From the NCBI GenBank assembly GCA_021816775.1, contig JAKAXA010000011.1, forward strand, positions 47,536-111,535: 64,000 bases of DNA, in the 5' to 3' direction. This document shows positions 31,471 to 40,538 of the stretch, piece after piece. Each line of letters begins with the position of its first letter. The stretch's first letter is position 1. Origin of the DNA: Pseudomonadota bacterium (lineage in GTDB: Bacteria > Pseudomonadota > Gammaproteobacteria > Steroidobacterales > Steroidobacteraceae). The position numbers and the translations under genes are program-made. Under the pieces are notes generated by a model. The model searched no databases. It was not told the origin of the DNA and worked only from the letters and a program-made list of their open reading frames with translations.

Positions 31471-32226
31471 TCATCGGGGCAGGGCGCGCAGTTCGTAGCG
31501 GCCATCCTGGTACGAGAGGCAGCTGCCCTGCTCGTACCACGCGCCGAGCACAATGCGCTGCACGGGCTCGCCCCCGATGAGCGCATCGTGCACCCCCGGC
31601 CTGTGCGTATGGCCGTGGATGATGCGCCGCACACGCGCTGCCCGAAAGGCTGCCTCGACGGCCGTGGCGTTGACGTCCATGATGCGGGGCTGCGCGCGCG
31701 CGGTATGCGCGCGGCTACCGGCCCGCGCCTCATTGGCGAGCAGCTGCCGCGTGGTGATCGGCAGCGACAGGAATCTACGCTGCCAGTTGGCGCTGCGGAC
31801 AATCGAGCGCAATTCCTGGTAGGCGTGATCGTCCGTACACAGCGCATCGCCGTGGGTCAGCAGCACCCGCTCGCCCCCGAGGCGCGCCACCACCGGATCC
31901 GGTAGCAGCCGGCAGCCGGTGCGCCGGGAGAACGCCTCGCCGAGCAGGAAATCCCGATTGCCGTGCAGCGCGAAGCAGGCCACGCCGCCGGCGGTGAGCG
32001 CCGCCAGAGCATCGAGCACCGTGCCGTGCTCCAGCGCGTCATCGCCGATCCAGGATTCGAACAGATCACCGAGGATGTAGAGCGCATCGGCGCCTGTGGC
32101 CTCGCCGGCCAGGAACTGCAGGAATTGCTGCTCGGCCGCGCCCGCGGCCGCATCCAGATGCACGTCCGAGACGAACAGGCAGCGCTGCGGCGCATCGAGA
32201 GGCGGCGCGGCCCACTCCTCCGTCAC
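31471..32226 (-). CDS. lpxH: UDP-2,3-diacylglucosamine diphosphatase
   Basis: Lipid A pathway phosphoesterase that yields lipid X. 251 aa, with calcineurin-like metal motifs FVSDVHLDAA, LYILGDLFESWIGDD, FALHGNRDFLLG, LTHGDALCTDD and IHGHTHRPGVH. Membrane-peripheral, cytoplasmic side. Its start overlaps the stop of the upstream cyclophilin gene by four bases (ATGA), a conserved neighbour pair in gammaproteobacteria. Converges on the Spy-like gene with 37 bp between stops. Confidence 0.95.
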   Translation of the reverse strand: MTEEWAAPPLDAPQRCLFVSDVHLDAAAGAAEQQFLQFLAGEATGADALYILGDLFESWIGDDALEHGTVLDALAALTAGGVACFALHGNRDFLLGEAFSRRTGCRLLPDPVVARLGGERVLLTHGDALCTDDHAYQELRSIVRSANWQRRFLSLPITTRQLLANEARAGSRAHTARAQPRIMDVNATAVEAAFRAARVRRIIHGHTHRPGVHDALIGGEPVQRIVLGAWYEQGSCLSYQDGRYELRALPR

Positions 32227-33122
32227 GGCTTCGGCGGCGTGCCGGGGGGGCTTTCCGGGGGGGGCGGGGCCTTGGTCTTTGAGCCGCTCGAGCCCGTCGT
32301 GCCGCCCGCTGATCCGGTCCCGCTGGTGGATCCCGTCCCGCCAGCCGTACCGCTCTCGGTGGCCGACCCGGCCCCGCTCGCCGGCGCTGCCGCAGACGCG
32401 CCGGATTGTCCCGAGGGCGCAGCTGCGGCGGACGGGGTGGCGGGTGGGGCGGTGCTCGCCGGCGAGGTACCCGGCTGCGACGGCGTGACGAGCGTGACGC
32501 TCTCGATCACCACCGGCTTCAGTGGCGCTTCGGACTTGAACGGCCCAAATGCGCCGGTCGGCACCAGGCCGATCTGCTCGACCACGCTCATGCCCTGGAT
32601 CACCTTGCCGAAGACCGTGTAGCCCCAGCGGGTCGGCAGCGGGTCGAGTTCCGGATTGTCGACGAGATTGATATAGAACTGCGAGGTCCCGGAATCCGGA
32701 TCGATGCCCCGGGCGAGCCCGACCGTGCCGCGCTGGTTCTCCAACCCGTTGCCCGACTCATTGACGACGGGTGGACCCGTGGGCTTGAGGGCGTAAGGGG
32801 CTGTGGACTCGTGCCCGCCGCCCTGGATGACGAAGTTGGCGACCACGCGATGGATGAGCGTGTCGGTGTAGAAGCCGGTCTCTACGTAGCGCAGGAAGTT
32901 CGCCACCGTGAGCGGCGCGCGGTTGGGCCGCAGCTCGATGACGAACGAACCCATGTTCGTGGTGACGCGCACATCGGGGTTCGGCTGCGCAGATTGCGCG
33001 GGCGAGGTGGCCTGTGCAGCGGCCGGCGCGGCGCGCAGCAGGCCCGGAGCGATGGCCGCGAGCAGCGTTGCCGCGGCGATGAGCGCGCGGCGGCGCGGCC
33101 AGGTGCAGTTCCGATCGAGCAT
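32223..33122 (-). CDS. Secreted cyclophilin-type peptidyl-prolyl isomerase with long Ser/Thr/Gly/Pro tail
   Basis: 299 aa. The N-terminus has an Arg-rich, hydrophobic signal sequence (RRRALIAAATLLAAIAPGLL...AAAQA), so export to the periplasm is expected. The cyclophilin core is intact (MGSFVIELRPNRAPLTVANF, FHR-like LIHRVVANFVIQGGG, GTSQFYINLVDN, GYTVFGKVIQGM). After about residue 205 comes a low-complexity tail of Ala/Pro then Gly/Ser/Thr and a terminal Pro/Lys stretch of roughly 90 residues, not part of the family. GGGAGA precedes the ATG at 33122. Co-transcribed with lpxH. Confidence 0.9.
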   Translation of the reverse strand: MLDRNCTWPRRRALIAAATLLAAIAPGLLRAAPAAAQATSPAQSAQPNPDVRVTTNMGSFVIELRPNRAPLTVANFLRYVETGFYTDTLIHRVVANFVIQGGGHESTAPYALKPTGPPVVNESGNGLENQRGTVGLARGIDPDSGTSQFYINLVDNPELDPLPTRWGYTVFGKVIQGMSVVEQIGLVPTGAFGPFKSEAPLKPVVIESVTLVTPSQPGTSPASTAPPATPSAAAAPSGQSGASAAAPASGAGSATESGTAGGTGSTSGTGSAGGTTGSSGSKTKAPPPPESPPGTPPKP

Positions 33123-33194
33123 TTGATCTCCCAGCGACTCGCCCAGTCGCGCCATCTTAGCAGCGCCCGGCCAAACCCCGTACTATTGCCGGCC

Positions 33195-34628
33195 ATGGCA
33201 GAGATGGACCGCACAAACGGCCGGACGTTCGCGCGCGGCGCGACCCGCTTCGCCCCCAGCCCGACCGGCGAGCTGCACCTCGGCAACGCGCGCACCGCAC
33301 TCTTTAATTTTCTGCTCGCCCGCCACGGAGGGGAGCGTTTCGTGCTGCGGATCGAGGATACCGACGCCGCCCGCAGCCGCCCCGAGCACATCGATGGAGT
33401 GCTCGCCGATCTGGCCTGGCTCGGCCTGGAGTGGGACGCAGGTCCCGGTCGCGAGGATGCTCTCGGCCCGTATTTCCAGTCGCAGCGCGCTGCACTGTAC
33501 GCGCGCGAGTTCGCGCAGCTCGAGCGCCGGGGCGCGCTCTATCCGTGCTATTGCACGGCGCTTGAGCTGGAGGTTGCGCGCCGCACGCAGCGGGCCTCGG
33601 GACATGCGCCGCGCTACCCGGGCACCTGCCGGGAGCTCACCGAGAGCGAGCGGGAGCGCAAGCGTGCTGCGGGGTTGCCGGCCACCCTGCGCTTTCGCGT
33701 GCCGGGCGGACGGCGCATCGAGTTCACCGATCTGGTGCATGGGCCGCAGAGGTTTCTCTCGGACGACATCGGCGATTTCGTCGTCCGGCGCGCCGACGGC
33801 TCGGCGGCATTCTTCTTTTGCAATGCCGTGGATGACGCCAGCATGGGCGTGACACAGGTGCTGCGCGGGGAGGATCATCTGGCCAACACGCCGCGCCAGC
33901 TGCTGATTCTCGAAGCGCTCGGCATGCCGGCGCCGTGCTATGGGCACATCTCGCTCATCCTCGGGCCCGACGGCGCGCCGCTCTCGAAGCGCCACGGCGC
34001 AGCGAGCGTGCGCGAATTCCGCGCGCGCGGCTATCGCCCCGAGGCGCTGGTGAATTACCTCTTCCGGCTCGGGCATTCGAGCCCCGAGCACGGCCTGCTC
34101 GAACTCGAGGGCCTCGCGCGCGCCTTCGACACGCATCATCTCGGCCGCGCGCCGGCGCACTTTGACGAGCAGCAGCTGCGGGTCTGGCAGAAGACGGCCG
34201 TCCACCGGCTCTCGGGCGCGCAGGCGCGCGCATGGCTCGGTTCGCGCATTCCGCCGGGCGTCGGCGCGGCGGACGCCGAGGCGTTCAGCGCCGCGGTACT
34301 GCCGAACGTGGTGCTGCCCGAGGACGCGCAGCCGTGGGCCGAGATCGTCTTCGGCGCGGCGCCGGCGCTTGATTCAGAGGGCGAGGCGATGGTGCGCGAG
34401 GCCGGGAGCGCGTTCTTCGCGGCGGCGGCGCGAGCCGCGGCGATGAGCGGCAATGATCTGGCGGCGATCGCGGGGGCCGCACGCGCCGCGAGTGGCCGCA
34501 AGGGTGCGCAGCTGTACCGGCCGCTGCGCCTCGCCCTGACCGGTCTCGGCCACGGTCCTGAGCTCGCGCCGCTCCTTGCGGCGATGCCGGCCGGAGAGGC
34601 CGAGCGGCGCCTGGTCCGCTTCGCGTGA
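33195..34628 (+). CDS. gltX: Glutamyl-tRNA synthetase
   Basis: Class I synthetase charging tRNA-Glu, 477 aa. HIGH-type motif in FAPSPTGELHLGNARTALFN, the KMSKS equivalent in LSKRHGAAS, VLRGEDHLANTPRQ, and a potential zinc site CYCTALE...YPGTC in the acceptor-binding region. Start ATG at 33195, 72 bp from the divergent cyclophilin gene; the frame is open far upstream only as a shadow. Full-length, so a truncated Glu-Q-tRNA synthetase is excluded. Confidence 0.94.
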   Translation: MAEMDRTNGRTFARGATRFAPSPTGELHLGNARTALFNFLLARHGGERFVLRIEDTDAARSRPEHIDGVLADLAWLGLEWDAGPGREDALGPYFQSQRAALYAREFAQLERRGALYPCYCTALELEVARRTQRASGHAPRYPGTCRELTESERERKRAAGLPATLRFRVPGGRRIEFTDLVHGPQRFLSDDIGDFVVRRADGSAAFFFCNAVDDASMGVTQVLRGEDHLANTPRQLLILEALGMPAPCYGHISLILGPDGAPLSKRHGAASVREFRARGYRPEALVNYLFRLGHSSPEHGLLELEGLARAFDTHHLGRAPAHFDEQQLRVWQKTAVHRLSGAQARAWLGSRIPPGVGAADAEAFSAAVLPNVVLPEDAQPWAEIVFGAAPALDSEGEAMVREAGSAFFAAAARAAAMSGNDLAAIAGAARAASGRKGAQLYRPLRLALTGLGHGPELAPLLAAMPAGEAERRLVRFA

Positions 34629-34665
34629 GTGCCGATGCCGGCGCGGACCGTGCCATTGAATTGAA

Positions 34666-36093
34666 ATGACAGCCATGATTCGAATTCACAACTCGCTCAC
34701 CGGAGAGAAGCAGTCGCTCACGCCCATTGTCCCGGGCGAGGTGCGCATGTACGTCTGCGGCATGACGGTGTACGACTATCTGCACATCGGCCATGCGCGC
34801 ATGATGATCGTTTTCGATGTGGTGGCGCGCTATCTGCGCCACAGCGGCTACCGGCTCACCTATGTGCGCAACATCACCGACATCGACGACAAAATTATCA
34901 AGCGCGCCGCCGAGAACGGCGAGCCGATCGAGGCGCTGACCGGCCGCTTCATCGCCGCCATGCATGAGGACTGCGCCGCCCTTGGCATCGTGCGGCCGGA
35001 CTTCGAGCCGCGCGCCACGCAGCACGTGCCGGCCATCATTGCCATGGTGCTGAGGCTCATCGAAGGCGGCTACGCCTACGTTGCGCCGAATGGCGATGTG
35101 ATGTACGCAGTGGCGAAGTTCCCCGCCTACGGCCGGCTCTCCGGCAAGCGCCTGGCGGATCTGCGCGCCGGAGCGCGTGTCGAGGTGGACGAGGCCAAGC
35201 GCGACCCGCTCGATTTCGTGCTGTGGAAACACGCCAAGCCGCACGAGCCGGCCTGGGACTCCCCGTGGGGGCGCGGCCGGCCGGGCTGGCACATCGAGTG
35301 CTCGGCGATGTCGGTCGAGCTGCTCGGTGCGCATTTCGACATCCACGGCGGCGGCATGGACCTGAAGTTTCCGCATCACGAGAACGAGATCGCGCAGTCC
35401 TGCGCGGCCACGGGCGAGCGCTTCGCCGAGATCTGGATGCACAACGGATTCGTCAACATCGACAACACGAAGATGTCGAAATCGTTGGGCAATTTCTTCA
35501 CCGTGCGCGAGGTGCTGCCGACGCTGCGTCATCCGCAGGTGCTGCGCTACTTCGTGCTCTTAAGTCACTACCGCGGCCCGATCAACTATTCGCTCGAGCA
35601 GCTCGAGCAGGCGGACGCGGCGCTGCAGCGGCTATACCTGGCGCTGCGGGGGCTGGCGGAGGCAGCGCCGGCTGAATCGGCGCACGTGGGGCAGTTTCAG
35701 GCGGCGATGGACGATGACTTCAATACGCCGGAAGCGCTGGCAGTGCTGCAGACGCTGGCCCGCGAGATCAACGCCGCGCGCGATGCCGGCGAGCACGCGC
35801 GGGCCGCGGCGCTTGGCGCGCGGCTGCGCGAGCTGGGTGGCGTGCTGGGCCTGCTTGGGGTTGCGGCCGAGCACTGGCTGCGACTCGGCAAGCCGGATGG
35901 CGCCGCGGCGGCAACCGGGCACTTGCCCGCTGCGCCGAGTGATGCGGACATCGAGCAGCGCATTGCGGCCCGAACCGCGGCGCGCAAGGCTAAGAACTGG
36001 GCCGAGTCGGATCGGATCCGCGACGAGCTGGCCGCCGCCGGAGTGGTGCTCGAGGATAAGCCGGGCGGAGTGACCGACTGGCGGCGCGCGTAG
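34666..36093 (+). CDS. cysS: Cysteinyl-tRNA synthetase
   Basis: Class I synthetase for tRNA-Cys, 475 aa. Zn ligand Cys in [20 protein letters not shown] (with the HIGH motif HIGH), [19 protein letters not shown] with zinc His/Glu, and KMSKSLGNF. Ends with the CysS C-terminal helical bundle. The ATG at 34666 is used; ATG at 34675 (MIRIHNSL) matches other CysS N-termini as well. Converges on folD with an 11-bp gap. Confidence 0.96.
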   Translation: MTAMIRIHNSLTGEKQSLTPIVPGEVRMYVCGMTVYDYLHIGHARMMIVFDVVARYLRHSGYRLTYVRNITDIDDKIIKRAAENGEPIEALTGRFIAAMHEDCAALGIVRPDFEPRATQHVPAIIAMVLRLIEGGYAYVAPNGDVMYAVAKFPAYGRLSGKRLADLRAGARVEVDEAKRDPLDFVLWKHAKPHEPAWDSPWGRGRPGWHIECSAMSVELLGAHFDIHGGGMDLKFPHHENEIAQSCAATGERFAEIWMHNGFVNIDNTKMSKSLGNFFTVREVLPTLRHPQVLRYFVLLSHYRGPINYSLEQLEQADAALQRLYLALRGLAEAAPAESAHVGQFQAAMDDDFNTPEALAVLQTLAREINAARDAGEHARAAALGARLRELGGVLGLLGVAAEHWLRLGKPDGAAAATGHLPAAPSDADIEQRIAARTAARKAKNWAESDRIRDELAAAGVVLEDKPGGVTDWRRA

Positions 36094-36104
36094 CCGCGGC
36101 TGTC

Positions 36105-36968
36105 TCAGCGCGCCGCTTCCGCGCGGCGGTGGAACGCTTCGAACGTGTTGTGCATCAGCATGGCGACCGTCATCGGGCCGACGCCGCCGGGCACTGGCGT
36201 GATCCAGCCGGCACGCTCGCAGGCGGACTGAAACTGCACGTCGCCTGTCAGGTGGCCGTTCTCCAGGCGATTCATTCCGACGTCGATGACCACCGAGCCC
36301 GGTTTGACCCACTCGCCGGGCACCAGTCCCGGCTTGCCGACCGCTACAACGAGGATATCGGCCTGGCGGACCTGCGCGGCGAGATCGGCGGTGAAGCGGT
36401 GGCACACGGTGGTGGTGGCCCCCATCAGCAGCAGCTCGAGAGCCATGGGCCGCCCGACGATATTGGAGGCGCCGACGATGACCGCGTGCTGGCCCTTCAT
36501 GGGCGCACCGATGTGCTCGAGCAGCTTGATGATCCCGTACGGGGTGCACGGCCGGATGAGCGGGATTCGCTGCGCCAGGCGCCCGACGTTATAGGGGTGA
36601 AAGCCGTCGACGTCCTTGGTGGGGTCGATGCGCTCGATGACTGCCGTGGACTGAATCGGGTCCGGCAGAGGCAGCTGGACCAGGATGCCGTCGATGGCCG
36701 GATCACGGTTGAGGCCGTCGATGAGGGTGAGGAGCTCGATTTCCGAGGTCGAGCGGGGCAGGTCGTGCGCGACGGACCGGATCCCGACTTCCTCGCAGGA
36801 TTTGCGCTTGTTGCGCACATAGACATCCGAAGCCGGATTGTCGCCGACTTTCACCACGGCGAGCGCCGGGCGCCGACGGCCGCGGGCCACCGCCGCCTCG
36901 ATGGATGCCCGCACCTGCGCTTTGACCTCGCCGGCGAGCTTGCGCCCGTCAATTACCTGAGCCGTCAT
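36105..36968 (-). CDS. folD: Bifunctional methylene-THF dehydrogenase / methenyl-THF cyclohydrolase
   Basis: One-carbon metabolism enzyme, 287 aa. Catalytic Tyr and Lys lie in [57 protein letters not shown] and the Rossmann [19 protein letters not shown] are all present, ending in [15 protein letters not shown]. Start ATG at 36968; the longer frame to 37136 reads the antisense of the tRNA-Pro gene and is spurious. Confidence 0.97.
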   Translation of the reverse strand: MTAQVIDGRKLAGEVKAQVRASIEAAVARGRRRPALAVVKVGDNPASDVYVRNKRKSCEEVGIRSVAHDLPRSTSEIELLTLIDGLNRDPAIDGILVQLPLPDPIQSTAVIERIDPTKDVDGFHPYNVGRLAQRIPLIRPCTPYGIIKLLEHIGAPMKGQHAVIVGASNIVGRPMALELLLMGATTTVCHRFTADLAAQVRQADILVVAVGKPGLVPGEWVKPGSVVIDVGMNRLENGHLTGDVQFQSACERAGWITPVPGGVGPMTVAMLMHNTFEAFHRRAEAAR

Positions 36969-37058
36969 CGTGCGCCTGAACCTGAGCTCTTCCGCAAAGC
37001 GCGCATTCTCGCATATCATGCGGTGCCGCCTGGGCATTCCAGCCGCAGCGGCACCGAT

Positions 37059-37135
37059 CGGGGCATGGCGCAGTCTGGTAGCGCATCTGCTTTGGGAGCA
37101 GAGGGTCGGGAGTTCGAATCTCCCTGCCCCGACCA
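37059..37135 (+). tRNA. tRNA-Pro (anticodon UGG)
   Basis: Cloverleaf of 77 nt. Acceptor CGGGGCA pairs with TGCCCCG; D arm contains AGTCTGGTAGCGC; the anticodon arm is TCTGC-TTTGGGA-GCAGA giving anticodon TGG; T arm GGGAGTTCGAATCTCCC; discriminator A and encoded CCA end (37133-37135). It is the last core element before the accessory region, so its 3' end is a plausible integration site; I found no second copy of the 3' end further right in the window. Confidence 0.97.
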
Positions 37136-37475
37136 ATACTTACGAAGGGACGCTCAGGACTTTAGTGTCCGCGTTTGTGTCCGCTTTCGGATCGAGGGCT
37201 TTGCTGAGACTCAGCCGTAGGGATTTTTTGAATCTCGCACCTCGAGGCAGGAATCGGGCGCGCCGCCACTGCGCCCTGATCGGTGTCGAGTGCAGGACGG
37301 GCTCCAAACGATTATGGGCAATCCGGTGGGGCGGTGTGTCATGGACTGAGGCTCTTGCGCCAGTCCGGCGCGCAGTCGGATTCCCCTGCAAGCCGTGTTG
37401 CCTGCCCCACATGGTGTGCAGCGGCGATCGGAGAGCGGCGGTCTTGGAGGATGACGAGCGGGAAAAAACGATTCC
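37136..37475. other. Non-coding gap between tRNA-Pro and the ISL3 transposase
   Basis: 340 bp without a recognisable gene. A minus-strand frame (37140-37412) ends in ALDPKADTNADTKVLSVPS, whose Asp-Thr-Lys repeats recall the tail of some tRNA-associated tyrosine integrases, but no catalytic motif is present, so this is at most a remnant. Confidence 0.4.
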
Positions 37476-38738
37476 TCAGCAGAATCTGTGGGTGAGTTCG
37501 GGCTCGGGTCGCGCGCCAAGTTTATGATAGAGCGTACTTTTGGCTCTGTAGGTTCGAAAGCCGTACGATCTTCTGAGATCGGCTTTCAACCGGTTGTTCA
37601 ATCCCTCGATGGCGCCGAGGGCGACCTGTTCGCGAGCCTCGAACCCGTTGAGGATGAGGGGTTTGTGAGCGCGCAGCATGCGGGCGATCTTCGTCATCGG
37701 CTCGACGCGCGAGCGCATCGCCGCCGTGCACCACTGCTCGAGGAACTTGCCGGCCCAGGCCGCCGAGGCGTACTCCCAGAAGAAGTGGAACTGTTCCTTG
37801 AGCAGGTAGGCACGCACGGTGCGCAGGTGGCAGGCGAGCAATTCCTGGAGCTTGACGGTCTGGCGGGCGGTGAGGTTCTCCACGCGCTTGAGCAGACACC
37901 AGCGCGAATGCTTCAAGACGAGGGAGCTTTTCCTTTGGCAATTGCGGGGGCGCACTTCACGGGTCTCCTTGGCGCGCACCTCGTCGATCGCCTGGTTCAT
38001 CTTGGCGGCGATGTGATAGCGGTCGAGGATGTTCAGCGCCCCCTTGGCCCGCTCGGCGATCACGTTCAGGTACGGCTGCCACATGTCCGAGCATATGAAG
38101 CGGATTTGGGCGCTGCGCTCAGCGCCAAGCCACAGGAAGAACTTGCGCAGGCTGGTCTCTTCGCGATGCTCGGCGACGAACAGCAGCCGTTTCATCCCCT
38201 GGTTGATCTGGTAGACCAGGGTGAGGAAGCGGCCTTTGCGCCAGTGGATCTCGTCCACGCCGCAGGCACTGATGCCGCTCAAGTCCATGCGGGCACGGCC
38301 CCAGTCGACGGCCATTTCCACCGAGCGGAACACGCTCTCCCAGCTGGTTTTGAAGGTTCGCGAGACATCCTGCCAGGACAGCAGCTTTGCCCAGGAGGCC
38401 AGGAACCAGGCGAAACTCGCCGTCAGCGGGCGTTTGCCCAGCGCCCAAGGCAGATGCTCCACGACGATCCCGTGCTCTCGGCACCGCACCCGCCGCGGCG
38501 CGTAGCGGAAATACGTCGGGACACCCCACAGCGGCACGAAATGAAACCGTCTCTCGGGCAGACGGTCGTAGCCGGGCGAGGGCTTCTGGCAATGCGAGCA
38601 GGCGCCGCGGGACCGCTCCCGGGCCCGCAGGAGGATCTCAATCCGCGGCACACGCCCCTCGATCAGGTGGCTCGACTCGTACACGAAGCCCTTCAGTCGC
38701 TCGACGTGGTTCAAGAGAGTCTTCAAGACAAGATGCAT
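37476..38738 (-). CDS. ISL3-family transposase
   Basis: 420 aa, full length. N-terminal zinc-finger/HTH region (ACSHCQKPSPGYDRLPERR, RRVRCREHG), then the DDE catalytic domain with GVDEIHWRKGRFLTLVYQ, ICSDMWQPYLNVIAERA and the Glu in GAIEGLNNRLKADLRRSYGFR. The frame is intact, so the element may be active. I could not define its terminal inverted repeats. It is the first of four transposase genes in the accessory region and lies just inside the tRNA-Pro boundary. Confidence 0.92.
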   Translation of the reverse strand: MHLVLKTLLNHVERLKGFVYESSHLIEGRVPRIEILLRARERSRGACSHCQKPSPGYDRLPERRFHFVPLWGVPTYFRYAPRRVRCREHGIVVEHLPWALGKRPLTASFAWFLASWAKLLSWQDVSRTFKTSWESVFRSVEMAVDWGRARMDLSGISACGVDEIHWRKGRFLTLVYQINQGMKRLLFVAEHREETSLRKFFLWLGAERSAQIRFICSDMWQPYLNVIAERAKGALNILDRYHIAAKMNQAIDEVRAKETREVRPRNCQRKSSLVLKHSRWCLLKRVENLTARQTVKLQELLACHLRTVRAYLLKEQFHFFWEYASAAWAGKFLEQWCTAAMRSRVEPMTKIARMLRAHKPLILNGFEAREQVALGAIEGLNNRLKADLRRSYGFRTYRAKSTLYHKLGARPEPELTHRFC

Positions 38739-38767
38739 CGGCAGTTCCGTTCGGCGAAACTGCCACC

Positions 38768-39043
38768 ATGGGAATTTTCCGCAGCAAGGTCAAGTCTGCG
38801 AACGCGCCCGCCGCCGAGGTTCGCGCATGCCCGAAGTGAGGCAGCACCTCCCTCAAGCGCGTCCTCGCCACCCACCCCGTGCACCTCACCGGGAAACTGG
38901 CTGGCCGCCGCGTCGATGTCTACCGTGTCGAGATGGACAAATGCCGCAGTTGCGGCACCCTCACCCCGACCAAAGAGGGCAACGCGAAGATCAAACGCTG
39001 CACCAAGACGGGAATCGAGTTCTTCCGCAAACAGCTACGCTGA
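38768..39043 (+). pseudogene. Zinc-ribbon (MqsA/YgiT N-domain-like) protein interrupted by an in-frame TGA
   Basis: A 92-codon frame runs from ATG 38768 to TGA 39041-39043, but codon 24 is TGA (38837-38839). Reading through it gives CPK-stop-GSTSLKRVL and later DKCRSCGTLTPT, that is two CxxC knuckles in which the second cysteine of the first is replaced by the stop; TGC to TGA is a single change. The rest of the frame is uninterrupted and codon use looks coding. Nonsense mutation is the simplest reading; selenocysteine is unlikely as no hairpin follows. Function unknown. Confidence 0.65.
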
Positions 39044-39352
39044 GCGGGGCGCCACACTTACCGTCCTTTCCTCTTGCGCATCTCCCGGACGCGCTTCGTG
39101 GCACATCCATGTGCCAAGACTGAACCGTGTTCAAGCCAACAATTTCACCCACAAATTCTGGGGACGAACCCGCTTTGCGCATATGCTCCAGAGCGTGCTG
39201 CTCGCGCTCGGTCAAGGTGTCTGCTGTCGTCATTGCTCGCCTGCACGTTGGCGACACATCGCCGCGGGGACACAGCTTGAGGGAATCAGATCACGCTCGA
39301 AAAGACGGGGTTATCGGAGTGCTCACGCACAGACAGCAACAGGCGAACGCTG
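39044..39352. other. Gap with possible transposase remnant
   Basis: 309 bp with no intact gene. On the minus strand, TADTLTEREQHALEHMRKA (about 39174-39230) resembles the N-terminus of small IS accessory proteins, then loses similarity. Too short to classify. Confidence 0.3.
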
Positions 39353-40309
39353 GTGAGTGCCGCCACCGGATCAGGTGCGACTACCCACATTTGGCGACGC
39401 ACGTTCGACGACTCTGAGGAGCAGGCTGGGTGCGTCGAATCCCTGTTTCCGCAGCGTTACTTTCAGGTCGGCGCCGGGCGATTCTCCGGTGAAATGACGA
39501 GCATCAATCTGGACGGGGTGCGGCTTTTCCGGGAGCGTGTCAATCGGCGCCTCATCCAGGAAGGTATGATGAACGTAGCGAACATTTCCTGGATTCAGGG
39601 CCGCACGGGTCTGTTTCGCTGCAACGGCATCGGCCTCGAACCCGAAGGGGTCATGTTTTACGGAGAGCGTGCCGAGTTCGAGGTCGTCCTGGATGCGTGC
39701 GAGATTATCGGCGTCGCCATCGCGCCCGAAGCGCTCACGAGCCACAGTGAGGGAGCAGCCGCGACGTCGGCTAGCGTATCAGGCGGCCTCCGTTTTGTGT
39801 CAAGGGTCCTGGCCGCCCCTCTATGTCGAGCCGTGTCGCGGGCGCTCTTGACTGCGGATGTCAGCGGCAGTGTGCAGATGCCGTACTGGCAGACGCTGCG
39901 CCAGGAAATCCTCAGCTTGGCTTTGCCGATTACCAATCTGCCAGAAGCTGCGGATCTGGGTCGTTCTCGCCAAACCCATGCGCGCGTCGTCCGGTCGGCG
40001 AAGCGCGCCATCAATTCGGATCTAACGCACGCACTGGGAATTTCGGAACTCTGCCGCGTGATAGGCGTATCCCGCCGCAACCTGTTTTACGCATTCGATG
40101 CGGTGCTGGGCCTGTCACCGCACCAGTACCTGCAAACGGTTCGCCTGCACGCGGCCCGACACGCATTAAAGCATCTCAAGGCAGACAAAGGCCGCATCAG
40201 CGATCTCGCCTGGGATTGCGGCTTCTCGAAGCCCAGCCAGTTTGCCGCTGACTACAAGCGCCGTTTCGGTGAGTTACCGTCGGAAACGACGCCCTGCCCC
40301 CCCTCCTGA
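39353..40309 (+). CDS. AraC-family transcriptional regulator (EutR-like)
   Basis: 318 aa from a GTG at 39353. The N-terminal 200 residues form a beta-rich ligand domain without a recognised signature; the C-terminal 110 residues are an AraC double helix-turn-helix: ALGISELCRVIGVSRRNLFYAF and ISDLAWDCGFSKPSQFAADY. The SRRNLFYAF...GLSPHQYLQTVRLHAAR block resembles EutR, the ethanolamine regulator. It lies 229 bp upstream of, and in the same direction as, the first PLP-enzyme/TonB-receptor pair and is the likely local activator; the ligand is unknown. Confidence 0.85.
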   Translation: MSAATGSGATTHIWRRTFDDSEEQAGCVESLFPQRYFQVGAGRFSGEMTSINLDGVRLFRERVNRRLIQEGMMNVANISWIQGRTGLFRCNGIGLEPEGVMFYGERAEFEVVLDACEIIGVAIAPEALTSHSEGAAATSASVSGGLRFVSRVLAAPLCRAVSRALLTADVSGSVQMPYWQTLRQEILSLALPITNLPEAADLGRSRQTHARVVRSAKRAINSDLTHALGISELCRVIGVSRRNLFYAFDAVLGLSPHQYLQTVRLHAARHALKHLKADKGRISDLAWDCGFSKPSQFAADYKRRFGELPSETTPCPPS

Positions 40310-40476
40310 CGCCCGGCCGATCCCTCCTCGGCCGGTACCGGCGCCGCTGCGCATAGGGCGCCGACGTCCGTAGCGACGCCGTTTTGCACTTTTCGGGTAT
40401 CTGCGGTGCGGGTCGCTTCGTACACTTCCCGGCGAGCCGACACGGCGTGGTCCAGGCGCAGGTCCACACCTGAATG

Positions 40477-40500
40477 GCCGCGCGGACTTGCGCGCGCGGC
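40477..40500 (+). promoter_or_regulatory. Leader stem-loop before the first PLP enzyme gene
   Basis: Inverted repeat GCCGCGCG (40477-40484) and CGCGCGGC (40493-40500), ending 38 bases before the ATG at 40539. The degenerate PLP copy at 53054 has a stem-loop of different sequence at the same distance, see 52996-53016. Confidence 0.4.
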
Positions 40501-40538
40501 ACAGGAATTAGTGCCCCTCGCCTTCCGGAGAAGCGGAC

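Noticed and set aside
36969..37136. N-terminal extension of folD (frame reading [15 protein letters not shown])
   Set aside because: This is the antisense of tRNA-Pro, a known artefact in annotations.
38768..39043. Selenocysteine codon in the zinc-ribbon gene
   Set aside because: No hairpin of SECIS type right after the TGA and no selenoprotein precedent that I can name; nonsense mutation is simpler.
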